Origin: Mycolicibacterium arenosum
GTDB taxonomy: Bacteria > Actinomycetota > Actinomycetes > Mycobacteriales > Mycobacteriaceae
Assembly (NCBI RefSeq): GCF_024320865.1
Contig: NZ_JANDBD010000014.1
Location: 124,001 to 188,000, forward strand
Length of the DNA: 64,000 bases
Direction: 5' to 3'
The position numbers were made by a program, and so were the translations under genes. Every line of letters begins with the position of its first letter. Position 1 is the first letter of the stretch. Positions 44,964-53,989 of the stretch are shown one piece after another. The notes below the pieces were generated by a model. It did not search any database, had not been told where the DNA came from, and worked only from the letters and a program-made list of their open reading frames with translations.

Positions 44964-45704
44964 TCAGGGTGACGTTAGAGGACGTTGCCCCATCAACGCG
45001 GTACCGACACGCACACACGTGGATCCGTGTTGAATCGCCGCCTCGAGGTCGTTCGACATGCCCGCTGACAGCCCCAGACGCTGCGGATACACCGCCTGCA
45101 GTCGATCCCGCTCGCGGGCCAACCGCGCGAAGCAGTCGGCGGCGTCGACGCCCAGCGGAGGGATCGCCATCAGCCCGGCGAACCGCAGCGCCTCTGCGCC
45201 GTCCGCGGCGGCACACAGTTCGTCGACGGCGGCGGGCGCGGCGATGTCCACTCCCCCTCGCGCCGGGTCGCCGTCGAGGCTCAGTTGGATGTAGACGTGC
45301 AGCGGTTCGGGACGCGTGCCGTCGTCGAGGGCCTGCCCGGCGGCCCGGTCCAGCGCGGTGATCAGAGCAACCTTGTCGACGGCGTGCACGGCGTAGGCCC
45401 AGCCGGCCACCGCGCGCGCCTTATTGCGCTGCACCCTTCCGATCATGTGCCAGCGAATGGTGTCGTCGGGAAAATGCGCGTTGACTTCCGCCGCTTTATT
45501 CGACGCTTCCTGTTCGCGTGATTCCCCGAATGCGGAGCATCCCAATTCGTGCAATTCAATGACATCGGAGGCGGGGAAGAATTTGGTTACCGGGAGCAAT
45601 TCGATATCCGCCGACGAGCGGCCCGCGGCGGCCGCCGCCGCGTCCACCCTGGCGCGCAGGACCGCCAGCGCCTCGGCGAGTTGCGCTCCGCGTGCGTCGG
45701 TCAT
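44964..45704 (-). CDS. YggS/ProSC family pyridoxal-phosphate homeostasis protein
   Basis: A 246-residue PLP-binding barrel protein without known enzymatic activity, which buffers PLP. The PLP Lys is in ELLPVTKFFPASD near residue 40. Further family motifs are FGESREQEASNKAAEV, WHMIGRVQRNKA, GLMAIPPLG, LSAGMSNDLEAAI, and VRVGTALMGQR. ATG 45704 overlaps the pgeF stop (ATGA) and is preferred to GTG 45713. Confidence 0.94.
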   Translation of the reverse strand: MTDARGAQLAEALAVLRARVDAAAAAAGRSSADIELLPVTKFFPASDVIELHELGCSAFGESREQEASNKAAEVNAHFPDDTIRWHMIGRVQRNKARAVAGWAYAVHAVDKVALITALDRAAGQALDDGTRPEPLHVYIQLSLDGDPARGGVDIAAPAAVDELCAAADGAEALRFAGLMAIPPLGVDAADCFARLARERDRLQAVYPQRLGLSAGMSNDLEAAIQHGSTCVRVGTALMGQRPLTSP

Positions 45705-46405
45705 TCCATCCACACCAACGACGCCAGCCGGCCCGTCGGGGCGCCTCGGCGATGGCTGAAGAGCGCGCGGTCGGCAACCGTGCAGCGCGGGTCGACGTCG
45801 ATCGCCGTTACCCCCAGATCCGTTAGCTGCCTATGCAATCCGGCGCGCAGGTCCAATCCGGCCGTGCCGCGAGACGTCGTGGTTCGACTGCCGGGCAGGG
45901 CGGCTTCGACCTCCGCCGCCATCGCATCGGGCACCTCGTAGTTGGCGCCGCTGACCGCGGGCCCCAGGAGCACCGAGACGTCCGCCGCGTGCGCGCCGTG
46001 CCGCTCCATGGTCTCCAGTGCTCGCGCCACGATGCCGTTGGCCGCACCGACGCGGCCGGCGTGCACGGCGGCGATCACTCCGGCGCGCGCATCCGCCATT
46101 AATACGGGCACACAATCCGCCGTTACCACCGCGAGTGCCAATCGCGGTTGAACGGTCACCAAACCGTCGGTGTGATCAACCACGGGTCCCGGCCCGTCCA
46201 CGACGGCCACGTCGGCGCTGTGCACCTGGTTCATCCAGACAACGCGATCCGGTCCGAGCTTCGTCGCGGCGGCGAGGCGCCGCCGGTTGGCCGCGACGGC
46301 CTTCGGATCGTCACCGACGTGGTCGCCGAGGTTGAACGTGTCGAACGGTGCCGCGGACACACCACCCGCGCGGGTCGTGGTCACTCGGCGGATACGGACG
46401 GTCAC
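45701..46405 (-). CDS. pgeF: YfiH/PgeF family multicopper-oxidase-like (peptidoglycan editing) protein
   Basis: A 234-residue YfiH-family protein. The metal site is typical: VHSADV, VTADCVPVLMAD, VAAVHAGRVGAANG, and the C-terminal DPRCT followed by FSHRRGAPTGRLASLVW. Homologues act as purine nucleoside phosphorylase/adenosine deaminase and remove mis-incorporated serine-containing muropeptide precursors in E. coli. GTG start at 46405. Lies 36 nt downstream of ftsZ and coupled to yggS. Confidence 0.92.
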   Translation of the reverse strand: MTVRIRRVTTTRAGGVSAAPFDTFNLGDHVGDDPKAVAANRRRLAAATKLGPDRVVWMNQVHSADVAVVDGPGPVVDHTDGLVTVQPRLALAVVTADCVPVLMADARAGVIAAVHAGRVGAANGIVARALETMERHGAHAADVSVLLGPAVSGANYEVPDAMAAEVEAALPGSRTTTSRGTAGLDLRAGLHRQLTDLGVTAIDVDPRCTVADRALFSHRRGAPTGRLASLVWME

Positions 46406-46441
46406 AACTGCCAGTATCCCGATGCCCCGAGGTGCCGCGGA

Positions 46442-47584
46442 TCAGTGCCGCATGAACGGCGGCACGTCGACGTCGTCATCGTCGTCACCGCCACCACCGA
46501 TGCTGACGGTCGCCCCGTTGGTGTGCACCGGCACGCTCGCCGCGTCGACCGACTCGAACACCGACGAGGTCACCTTGCCCGAACGGCCGGGCGTGATGGC
46601 GGAACCCGATCCGCCGACGACGGGTTTGCGACTGGGCCCCTGGGCGTCGAAACCCGCGGCGATCACCGTCACCCGCACCTCGTCGCCGAGCGAGTCGTCG
46701 ATGACCGTGCCGAAGATGATGTTCGCCTCGGGGTGGGCGGCATCCTGAACGAGCGACGCCGCCTCGTTGATCTCGAAGAGTCCGAGGTCGCTACCGCCGG
46801 CGACGGAGAGCAGCACACCCTGCGCGCCCTCCATCGACGCTTCGAGGAGCGGCGAGTTGATGGCCGCCTCGGCGGCCTTGAGCGCCCGCCCGTCACCGCG
46901 GGCGGCGCCGATCCCCATTAGCGCGGTGCCCGCACCGGACATGACCCCCTTGACGTCGGCGAAGTCGACGTTGATCAGGCCGGGTGTGGTGATCAGGTCG
47001 GTGATGCCCTGCACGCCGTTGAGCAGCACCTCGTCGGCGCTGCGGAACGCGTCCATGAGCGACACCGCGGCGTCGCCCATCTGCAGCAGACGATCGTTGG
47101 GGATGACGATGAGCGTGTCGCAGCTTTCGCGCAGCGCGGCGATTCCCGACTCGGCCTGATTGGACCGGCGCTTGCCCTCGAAGGAGAACGGACGCGTCAC
47201 CACACCGACCGTCAGCGCGCCGAGCTTGCGCGCGATGGTGGCCACGACGGGCGCGCCGCCCGTGCCGGTACCACCGCCCTCGCCCGCCGTCACGAACACC
47301 ATGTCGGCGCCCCGCAGCAGTTCCTCGATGTCGTCCTTGGCGTCCTCGGCGGCCTTGCGACCCACCTCGGGGTCCGCGCCGGCGCCGAGGCCGCGCGTCG
47401 AGTCGCGCCCGACGTCGAGCTTGACGTCGGCGTCGCTCATCAACAGCGCCTGAGCGTCGGTGTTGATGGCGATGAACTCAACGCCCTTGAGCCCCTGCTC
47501 GATCATGCGGTTGACGGCGTTGACTCCGCCACCACCGATGCCGACCACCTTGATGACGGCGAGATAGTTGTGTGGGGGTGTCAT
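46442..47584 (-). CDS. ftsZ: Cell division protein FtsZ
   Basis: The bacterial tubulin, 380 residues. GTP site: VVGIGGGGVNAVNRMI near residue 12 and the tubulin signature AGEGGGTGTGGAPVVA near 100; T7 synergy loop NVDFADVKGVM. A Ser/Gly-rich linker precedes the conserved C-terminal peptide DDVDVPPFMRH, which binds SepF and FtsW. ATG 47584 follows GGAGGAAG. The 140-nt upstream gap holds a perfect TTGACA (minus strand, 47645-47640), so internal promoter activity is likely. Confidence 0.98.
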   Translation of the reverse strand: MTPPHNYLAVIKVVGIGGGGVNAVNRMIEQGLKGVEFIAINTDAQALLMSDADVKLDVGRDSTRGLGAGADPEVGRKAAEDAKDDIEELLRGADMVFVTAGEGGGTGTGGAPVVATIARKLGALTVGVVTRPFSFEGKRRSNQAESGIAALRESCDTLIVIPNDRLLQMGDAAVSLMDAFRSADEVLLNGVQGITDLITTPGLINVDFADVKGVMSGAGTALMGIGAARGDGRALKAAEAAINSPLLEASMEGAQGVLLSVAGGSDLGLFEINEAASLVQDAAHPEANIIFGTVIDDSLGDEVRVTVIAAGFDAQGPSRKPVVGGSGSAITPGRSGKVTSSVFESVDAASVPVHTNGATVSIGGGGDDDDDVDVPPFMRH

Positions 47585-47724
47585 TGACGTCTTCCTCCCG
47601 GGTGCCAAACCCTAAACCTCAACCATAGGCTTAGAGTTATGTCAAGTAGTTCCGCGCAACACGAACGGTAGGGCGAGGAACCGACTCGTCCGTGCAGGCG
47701 CGCCGAAAGCTCGCGGAATTTTCT

Positions 47725-48660
47725 CTACTTGACGGTCGGCAGATCCGGGCTGGAGACGTCGTAGGTCCGCCCCGGCTGCGTGAGCAGCGCACCGAGCGTC
47801 ATCGCCTTGTCGTCGGTGCGGTCGGTAGTGCCCCAGATCACCTCGCGACCGTCGTTGAGCGTCAACGTGATCGCCGCGACCGACGGCGCGGCGATCCGGC
47901 TCACCTGGCCTGCGACCTCCGGACTCAGTGCCGTCAGTACCTGCAGCGCCGCCTTCGTCGGATCGTCGTTCGGGCCCGGCGCCTCCGCGTCGAGATACGG
48001 CAGCCCCGGTGGCGGCGGCGCCGTCGCGAAGTCGACGCCGTCGCGGTCGAACAGGTGCGGGCCGTCCGGATAGTCCTTGACCACCAGCGGAATCCGTTCG
48101 GCCACCGTGATCCGCAGCGTCGAGGGGTACTCGCGCTGCACCCTCGCGCTGGCGATCCGGCGGATCGTCGCGACGCGCTCGGCGACGGCATCGGTGTCCA
48201 CCTGCAGCAGCGGTGTGCCCGGCGCCACCGCGGCGGCCTGCTCCACCTCCTGCTGCGTGACCGCGCCGAGTCCCGTGATGACGGTGGAGCGCACCGACAT
48301 GATGGGCGTGAAGTACAGCACCAGCCCGAGACCGACCACCACGATGCTGATCCCGGTGGTCCACAGAAGCACCTTCAGCCCTCGGATGAGGCCGCGCGCA
48401 GGCGGTTTCGCGGGTACCCCCACGCGGCCGTCGACCTTCCGCTTCGCCGCGCGCCGCGCCTCCTCGATCGCGGTCGCCCGCGCCTGCGCCGCCCTGCGCT
48501 CCTCGCGTTCGCGCCGGGCCCGCCTGCGCGGGCCCTCGAAATCCTCGGCGTCGCCGTCGGCAGCGGGCGGGGCTTCGGGCTCGGCCGGCTCCGGTCCGGA
48601 TTCGACTGCCGGCGGGGGCTCGGTGTCCGGCTTCGGTTCGGCGTCCGTCGGCTCCGTCAC
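47725..48660 (-). CDS. ftsQ: Divisome protein FtsQ
   Basis: A 311-residue bitopic membrane protein. The cytoplasmic N-terminus is long (about 100 residues), first Pro/Glu-rich and then Arg/Ala-rich. The helix is VLLWTTGISIVVVGLGLVLYFTPI. A POTRA domain (VRSTVITGLGAVTQQEVEQAAAVAPGTPLLQVD) follows, then the FtsQ beta-domain (RVQREYPSTLRITVAERIPLVV). GTG 48660 overlaps the murC stop as GTGA. The partners FtsL-like and PbpB are encoded upstream in the cluster. Confidence 0.95.
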   Translation of the reverse strand: MTEPTDAEPKPDTEPPPAVESGPEPAEPEAPPAADGDAEDFEGPRRRARREREERRAAQARATAIEEARRAAKRKVDGRVGVPAKPPARGLIRGLKVLLWTTGISIVVVGLGLVLYFTPIMSVRSTVITGLGAVTQQEVEQAAAVAPGTPLLQVDTDAVAERVATIRRIASARVQREYPSTLRITVAERIPLVVKDYPDGPHLFDRDGVDFATAPPPPGLPYLDAEAPGPNDDPTKAALQVLTALSPEVAGQVSRIAAPSVAAITLTLNDGREVIWGTTDRTDDKAMTLGALLTQPGRTYDVSSPDLPTVK

Positions 48661-50081
48661 GGCGCGCGCGTCCGGTCCTGCACCGCCGCCAGAATCTCCC
48701 GGCCCAGCAGCGTCACGTCACCCGCCCCCATCGTCGCAACCACGTCACCGGGACGCACCGCCGACGCCACCCGGCCCGCGACGGCCGAGAAGTCCGGCAC
48801 GTAATGCACGGGCACGGTGACGTGGTCGGCCACCGACGCACCGCTGATCCCCGCGATCGGCTGCTCGCGCGCGGCGTACACGTCCAGCACGAAGACCTCG
48901 TCGGCGTGCGAAAGCGCCTCGCCGAACTCGCGGGCGAACGTCTCCGTACGCGAGTACAGATGCGGCTGGAACACCACGATCGACCGGCCCTCCCCCGCAA
49001 CCGCCCGCAGCGCCTCGAGGTTCACCCTGACCTCCGTCGGATGGTGCGCGTAGTCGTCGAAGACCCGCACCCCGGAGGCCGTTCCGACCGCTTCGAATCT
49101 GCGCCGCGTCCCCTCGAAGCCGGCGAGGGCGTCGAGGACCGAATCGACGTCCGCGCCCGCCTCGACGGCGGCCAGCGTGGCGCCGAGCGCGTTGAGCGCC
49201 ATGTGCCTGCCCGGAACCGCGAGCCGCACCCCGCGCGGAAGATCGTCGGCCGCGAGCTGGATCGTCGCCACCCCACCGGTGCCCTGCTGCTCCCAATCAA
49301 TCAGCGCCCCAGCAAGATTCGCGTCCTGACCGCTACCGTATCGCAGCACCCGCACGCCCCGCTCGGCTGACCGCGCCGCCAGTGCGGCAGCGCCGGGGTC
49401 GTCGGTACACACCACCAGCGCACCGCCGGGCCGAAGTCGGCCGACGAACTCGTCGAAGATCGCCGCGTACGCCTCCTCGGTGCCGAAGAAGTCGAGGTGA
49501 TCCGCCTCCACGTTCGTGACCACCGCGACGTCGGGCGAGTACTCCAACAGCGATCCGTCGCTCTCGTCTGCCTCCGCCACGAAGTGGGACCCGCTGCCGT
49601 GATGGGCGTTGGTGCCCGCCTGCCCCAGATCGCCGCCGACCGCGAAGGACGGATCGAAACCACTGCGCTGCAACGCGACCACGATCATCGACGTCGTCGT
49701 CGTCTTGCCGTGCGTCCCGCTCACCATCACCGTGGTGTAGCCGGCCATCAGCTTGGCCAGCACGACGGGCCGCATGATCACCGGTATGCCCCGACGCCGG
49801 GCCTCCACCAACTCCGGGTTGTCCTGCGGGATGGCGGCTTGCGTGCTCACCACGACGGTGGGGCCGCCCGGTAACTCGTCGAGCGCCGCGGGGTCGTGGC
49901 CGATGCGGATCGTCGCACCGCGAGCGCGCAGCGCGGCGACCCCGCGGGACTCCTTGGCGTCCGAACCCGACACCTGTCCGCCGCGGTCCAGCAGGATCCG
50001 CGCAATCCCCGACATTCCGGCACCGCCGATGCCGACCATGTGCACCCGCTCGAGGTCGGGGGGCAGCGGCTGAGCGCTCAT
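48657..50081 (-). CDS. murC: UDP-N-acetylmuramate--L-alanine ligase MurC
   Basis: Adds L-alanine to UDP-MurNAc in the cytoplasm. At 474 residues it has full length. Domain 1 contains VHMVGIGGAGMSGIARIL; the ATP loop is VSGTHGKTTTTSMI near residue 118; central VADEADESDGSLLEYSPD and VTNVEADHLDFFG; C-terminal domain VFDDYAHHPTEVRVNLEALR with the catalytic His. ATG 50081 overlaps the murG stop by 4 nt. The next enzyme of the pathway, MurD, is not in the cluster. Confidence 0.98.
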   Translation of the reverse strand: MSAQPLPPDLERVHMVGIGGAGMSGIARILLDRGGQVSGSDAKESRGVAALRARGATIRIGHDPAALDELPGGPTVVVSTQAAIPQDNPELVEARRRGIPVIMRPVVLAKLMAGYTTVMVSGTHGKTTTTSMIVVALQRSGFDPSFAVGGDLGQAGTNAHHGSGSHFVAEADESDGSLLEYSPDVAVVTNVEADHLDFFGTEEAYAAIFDEFVGRLRPGGALVVCTDDPGAAALAARSAERGVRVLRYGSGQDANLAGALIDWEQQGTGGVATIQLAADDLPRGVRLAVPGRHMALNALGATLAAVEAGADVDSVLDALAGFEGTRRRFEAVGTASGVRVFDDYAHHPTEVRVNLEALRAVAGEGRSIVVFQPHLYSRTETFAREFGEALSHADEVFVLDVYAAREQPIAGISGASVADHVTVPVHYVPDFSAVAGRVASAVRPGDVVATMGAGDVTLLGREILAAVQDRTRAP

Positions 50082-51211
50082 CGGCCGACCCTCCTGAACT
50101 CCTGCGCCACGGCGAGCGCCACCCTGGCCACCTGCTGGGCGGCATCGCGATGGCCCGCCAGCGCGGCGGCGGCCGTCATCGCCGCCAGCCTGCCGTCGTC
50201 GACGAGCAGCTCGCCCACCGTGCTCGCGATGAACGCCGGGGTGAGGTCGGCGTCGGCGACGAGCAGTCCCCCGCCTGCTCTCACCACGGGCAGTGCGTTG
50301 AGCCGCTGCTCGCCGTTGCCGATCGGCAGCGGTACGTACACCGCGGGCAGGCCGACGGCCGTCACCTCGGCGACCGTCATCGCCCCGGACCGGCAGATCG
50401 CCAGGTCGGCTGCGGCGTAGGCCAGATCCATTCGGCTGAGGTACGGCACCGCCACGTACGGCGGATCGCCGGGTGCCGGGTCGCGCAGCTCCAGCGTGTT
50501 CTTCGGACCGTGGGCGTGCAGTACCGAGACACCTGCGGCGGCAAGGTCTTTCGCCGCGCCCGCCATGGCCCGGTTCAGCGACTGCGCACCCTGCGAACCG
50601 CCGAACACCAGCAGCACGCGGGCGTCGTCGGCGAACCCGAAGTGGGCCCGCGCCTCAGCGCGCAGCGCCGCCCGGTCCAGCGAGGTGATGGTGTCCCGCA
50701 CCGGTACGCCCACCACCTCGACGTGACGCAGACCCGGATTCGGCACCGCGGACAGCACACGCTGCGCCGACCGGGCGCCGACTCGGTTCGCCCAGCCCGC
50801 GCTGGCGTTGGCCTCGTGCACGACGACCGGGACGCGGCGATGACGCGACCACGCGACGCTGCGCGCGGCGAGATAGGCGGGCAGCGCGACGTAGCCGCCG
50901 AATCCGATCACCACGTCGGCCTCGACGCCGTCGAGCACGGCCCTGGTCTGCCGCACGGCCCGGCGCACCCTCGCGGGCAACCGCACCAGGTCGGCGGACG
51001 GCTTGCGGGGCAGCGGCACCGGCGTGATCAGCTCGAGGTCGTACCCGCGTTCGGGCACCAGCCGGGTTTCGAGCCCGCGCTGGGTGCCGAGGGCCGTGAT
51101 GCGCACGCTCGGGTCGATAGCCACCAGAGCATCGGCCACGGCCATCGCAGGCTCGACGTGACCTGCAGTGCCGCCGCCCGCGAGGACGACGGAGAAGCGG
51201 GGGCTAGTCAC
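50078..51211 (-). CDS. murG: UDP-N-acetylglucosamine--lipid I transferase MurG
   Basis: A membrane-associated GT-B glycosyltransferase of 377 residues that makes lipid II. The N-terminal Gly loop is LAGGGTAGHVEPAMAVADAL, the acceptor-side motif GFGGYVALPAYLAA, VVHEANASAGWANR, and the donor-site LLVFGGSQGAQSLNRAM and CRSGAMTVAEVTAVGLPAVYVPLP. GTG 51211 overlaps the ftsW stop (GTGA). Confidence 0.98.
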   Translation of the reverse strand: MTSPRFSVVLAGGGTAGHVEPAMAVADALVAIDPSVRITALGTQRGLETRLVPERGYDLELITPVPLPRKPSADLVRLPARVRRAVRQTRAVLDGVEADVVIGFGGYVALPAYLAARSVAWSRHRRVPVVVHEANASAGWANRVGARSAQRVLSAVPNPGLRHVEVVGVPVRDTITSLDRAALRAEARAHFGFADDARVLLVFGGSQGAQSLNRAMAGAAKDLAAAGVSVLHAHGPKNTLELRDPAPGDPPYVAVPYLSRMDLAYAAADLAICRSGAMTVAEVTAVGLPAVYVPLPIGNGEQRLNALPVVRAGGGLLVADADLTPAFIASTVGELLVDDGRLAAMTAAAALAGHRDAAQQVARVALAVAQEFRRVGR

Positions 51212-52800
51212 CCGTGACGTTGACCTTCCAGTGGTCGAGCCCGTCGGCTCGGTTGGCGCTGACGGCCTCCATGATGCCCTGAGCGCCTATCCGACCGATC
51301 GGCCGCCTGGGCCGTTGCGCGCCTGTCGCTGCGCGGCGGCTGGCGTTTGGGTTCCGGCTTCGGCTTGGCCTTGGCCTTCGCCTTGGCCTTGGCCTTGGTC
51401 TTGGTCTTCGGGGCGGCCTTGGTCTTAGGGGCGGCCTTCCCCGGCTTGCCCGCCTGCTTCCCCGGCCTGCTGCGCAACCGGTCGCGGGCGGACTCCAGCC
51501 GCGTCGGGGCGTACGGCTCGGGCAGCGGCAGCCGCAGCAACCGGTTCACGGTGTCCTCGCGGCCCGCCCGCAGGGCGGCGATCGCCTCGGGTTCGTGTCG
51601 CGCGGCGTTGGTGATGATCCCCAGCACCAGAAGTGTCGTCGCCGTCGAGGTTCCGCCCGCGGAGATCAGCGGCAGCTGCAGTCCGGTCACCGGCAGCAGG
51701 CCGACGACGTAACCGACGTTGATGAAGGCCTGTCCGAGGATCCACAGCGTGGCGGTCGCGGTCAGCAGCCGCAGGAACGGGTCGGCCGAGCGACGTGCGA
51801 TGCGCATGCCGGTGTAGGCGAACAGTCCGAACAGGCCGAGCAGACCGGCGGCGCCCACGAAGCCGAGTTCCTCGCCGATGATCGCGAAGATGAAGTCGTT
51901 GTGCGCGTTGGGCAGGTAGTTCCACTTCGCCGTGCCCTGTCCCAACCCGTCCCCGAAGAAGCCGCCGTTGGCCAGTGCGAACCGGGCCTGCTTGGCCTGA
52001 TAGCCCGAGCCCTGGGCGTCCGCCATGGGGTCCAGCCACGACGACACCCGAGCCGAGCGGTAGCCCTCCGACACCGCCAGCACGGCAGCCGAGGCCACCA
52101 CCGCGAGCAGCGAGCTGACGAACACCTTCAGCGGCAGACCGGCGTACCACAGCAGGCCGAGCAGGATGATGCCGAGCGACACGGTCTGACCGAGGTCGGG
52201 CTGCAGCACGATGAGCGTGAGCGCCACCACCGCGGCGGGCACCAGCGGGAACAGCAACTCGCGCAGCGACGCCCGTTCCAGGCGGCGGGTGGCCAGTAGG
52301 TGCGCACCCCAGATCGCGAACGCGATCTTGGCCAGTTCCGAGGGCTGCATGGACAGGCCCGCCACCACGAACCAGCCGCGGGAACCGTTGGCCAGGGTGC
52401 CGATCCCCGGGATCAGCACCAGGATAAGCAGCACGATCGTGAACGCGAAGCCGGGGAACGCCAGCCTGCGCATGAGGTTGACCGGCATGCGCAGTGCCAC
52501 GTAGAAGGCGAGCAGGCCGACCACGGTCCACAGCACCTGCTTGGCGAAGATGATCCACGGCGAGCCGTCGTCGTCGTAGGACCGCACGCCCGACGCCGAC
52601 AGCACCATGACGAGGCCGAGCGTGGTGAGCAGTGCGGTGACAGCGATGATCAGGTGAAACGAGGTCATGGGCCGGCCGAGCCACGCACCGAAGCGGGTCC
52701 GGGGCTCCTTGACCGCCTTGACCGCCTCGGACGACCCCGTGGCGGGCGCGGCGTCGGGGGCGGACCGACGCAGACGCAAGCGGCCGAGAAGGGCCTTCAC
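51208..52800 (-). CDS. ftsW: SEDS glycosyltransferase FtsW
   Basis: A septal peptidoglycan polymerase of 530 residues with about 10 transmembrane helices. The core begins RFGAWLGRPMTSFHLIIAV; catalytic-loop motifs are NGSRGWFVVAGLSMQPSELAKIA (active-site Asp is elsewhere in the W-x-D loop, LNP/LDP-like WLDPMADAQGSGYQ) and NAHNDFIFAIIGEELG, TGLQLPLISAGGTS. The C-terminal 100 residues are cytoplasmic and highly basic, with tandem Lys-Ala repeats (about 51345-51425) before the SVHHG-like segment RSGHHGG and LEGQRHG, which match the FtsZ-binding tail of M. tuberculosis FtsW. GTG start at 52800, only 109 nt from mraY. Confidence 0.97.
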   Translation of the reverse strand: MKALLGRLRLRRSAPDAAPATGSSEAVKAVKEPRTRFGAWLGRPMTSFHLIIAVTALLTTLGLVMVLSASGVRSYDDDGSPWIIFAKQVLWTVVGLLAFYVALRMPVNLMRRLAFPGFAFTIVLLILVLIPGIGTLANGSRGWFVVAGLSMQPSELAKIAFAIWGAHLLATRRLERASLRELLFPLVPAAVVALTLIVLQPDLGQTVSLGIILLGLLWYAGLPLKVFVSSLLAVVASAAVLAVSEGYRSARVSSWLDPMADAQGSGYQAKQARFALANGGFFGDGLGQGTAKWNYLPNAHNDFIFAIIGEELGFVGAAGLLGLFGLFAYTGMRIARRSADPFLRLLTATATLWILGQAFINVGYVVGLLPVTGLQLPLISAGGTSTATTLLVLGIITNAARHEPEAIAALRAGREDTVNRLLRLPLPEPYAPTRLESARDRLRSRPGKQAGKPGKAAPKTKAAPKTKTKAKAKAKAKAKPKPEPKRQPPRSDRRATAQAADRSDRRSGHHGGRQRQPSRRARPLEGQRHG

Positions 52801-52909
52801 GCGCTGATCTCCCGCGCCGCCCCAACTGTCCCTTGCACCCCAGAATCCTCCCCCGTCACTCTCGTAACACGGGGCACATCCGGGCGCGTGTCGCGAAACC
52901 GGCGTGGAG
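52801..52909 (-). other. mraY-ftsW gap where murD is expected
   Basis: In M. tuberculosis and M. smegmatis murD lies between mraY and ftsW. Here 109 nt remain, with no MurD motif. The stretch holds inverted half-sites ACACG and CGTGT (about 52865-52888) and a 20-codon reading frame from GTG 52859 whose TGA overlaps the ftsW GTG by 3 nt. Either a leader with its own promoter or scar sequence; nothing else is recognised. Confidence 0.6.
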
Positions 52910-53989
52910 TCAGGCTCCGACGGCCGCCAGCCACTCGCTGTAGAAGAGTGCGACGCCGAGCCCGCACGCGATGGCCGTGAGCAGCCAGAACCGGATGATC
53001 ACCGTCGTCTCGGCCCAACCCACCAACTCGAAGTGGTGATGGAACGGCGCCATCCGGAACACCCGTCGGCCCGTCGTCCGGAACGCCAGGATCTGCACCA
53101 CCACCGACGTGACCTCGGCGACGAACAGCGCGCCGAGCACGACCGCCAGCGTCTCGGTACGGCTGGTCACCGACAGCCCGGCGATGATGCCGCCCAGCGC
53201 CAGCGACCCGGTGTCGCCCATGAAGATCTTGGCGGGCGCGGCGTTCCACCACAGGAAGCCGATGCACGCGCCCGCGGTGGCCGCCGCGACGAGGGCCAGG
53301 TCGAGCGGATCGCGCACGTTGTAGCAGCCGAGGCCCGGCGAGGTCGCGCACGCGTTGCGGAACTGCCAGAACGTGATCAGCACGTACGCCGCCGTGACCA
53401 TCGCCATCGCGCCGGCCGCCAGCCCGTCGAGACCGTCGGTGAAGTTCACCGCGTTCGACCACGCGCTGACGATCACGACGCAGAACAGCACGAAGACCGC
53501 GGGTGCGAGCGTCACCGTGGCGATCTCGCGCACGTAGGACAGCTCGGTGCTGCCCGGCGTCAGCCCGTCGGCGTTGGCGAACTGCAGCACCAGCACGCCG
53601 AACACCACGGCGGCGGCCAGCTGACCGACCGTCTTGGCCGTCTTGTTCAGGCCGAGGTTGCGCGAGCGGCGGATCTTGATGAGGTCGTCGAGGAACCCGA
53701 CCGCGCCGAGCGCGGTGGCCAGGCCCAGCACCAGCAGCCCCGACGCCGACGGACCCGTGCCGTTCAGCGCGAGGCCGACGAGGTGGGTGCCCAGATAGCC
53801 GGCCCACATGCCCGCGATGATCGCCACCCCGCCCATCGACGGCGTGCCGCGCTTCTTGTGATGGCTCGGGGGCCCGTCCTCGCGGATCTCGTGGCCGAAG
53901 CCCTGCCGGGTGAACAACCGGATCAGCATCGGCGTGACGAGTATCGAGACCGCCAGTGCGAGGGCGACGGCGATCAGAATCTGTTTCAT
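52910..53989 (-). CDS. mraY: Phospho-MurNAc-pentapeptide transferase MraY
   Basis: A polytopic membrane enzyme of 359 residues that makes lipid I from UDP-MurNAc-pentapeptide and the polyprenyl phosphate. Signatures: SHHKKRGTPSMGGVAII near residue 42, GFLDDLIKI with catalytic Asp pair, NAVNFTDGLDGLAAG, WWNAAPAKIFMGDTGSLALGG, and MAPFHHHFELVGW. ATG 53989 overlaps the murF stop by 4 nt. Followed, unusually, by ftsW. Confidence 0.98.
   Translation of the reverse strand: MKQILIAVALALAVSILVTPMLIRLFTRQGFGHEIREDGPPSHHKKRGTPSMGGVAIIAGMWAGYLGTHLVGLALNGTGPSASGLLVLGLATALGAVGFLDDLIKIRRSRNLGLNKTAKTVGQLAAAVVFGVLVLQFANADGLTPGSTELSYVREIATVTLAPAVFVLFCVVIVSAWSNAVNFTDGLDGLAAGAMAMVTAAYVLITFWQFRNACATSPGLGCYNVRDPLDLALVAAATAGACIGFLWWNAAPAKIFMGDTGSLALGGIIAGLSVTSRTETLAVVLGALFVAEVTSVVVQILAFRTTGRRVFRMAPFHHHFELVGWAETTVIIRFWLLTAIACGLGVALFYSEWLAAVGA

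Noticed and set aside
47622..47645. Complete sigma-A promoter for ftsZ from TTGACA and TATGGT
   Set aside because: The spacing is only 12 nt; the TTGACA is mentioned with ftsZ but not called as a promoter.
52797..53807. 336-codon minus frame between mraY and ftsW as a possible murD
   Set aside because: It is an out-of-frame shadow of mraY with no Mur-ligase ATP loop.
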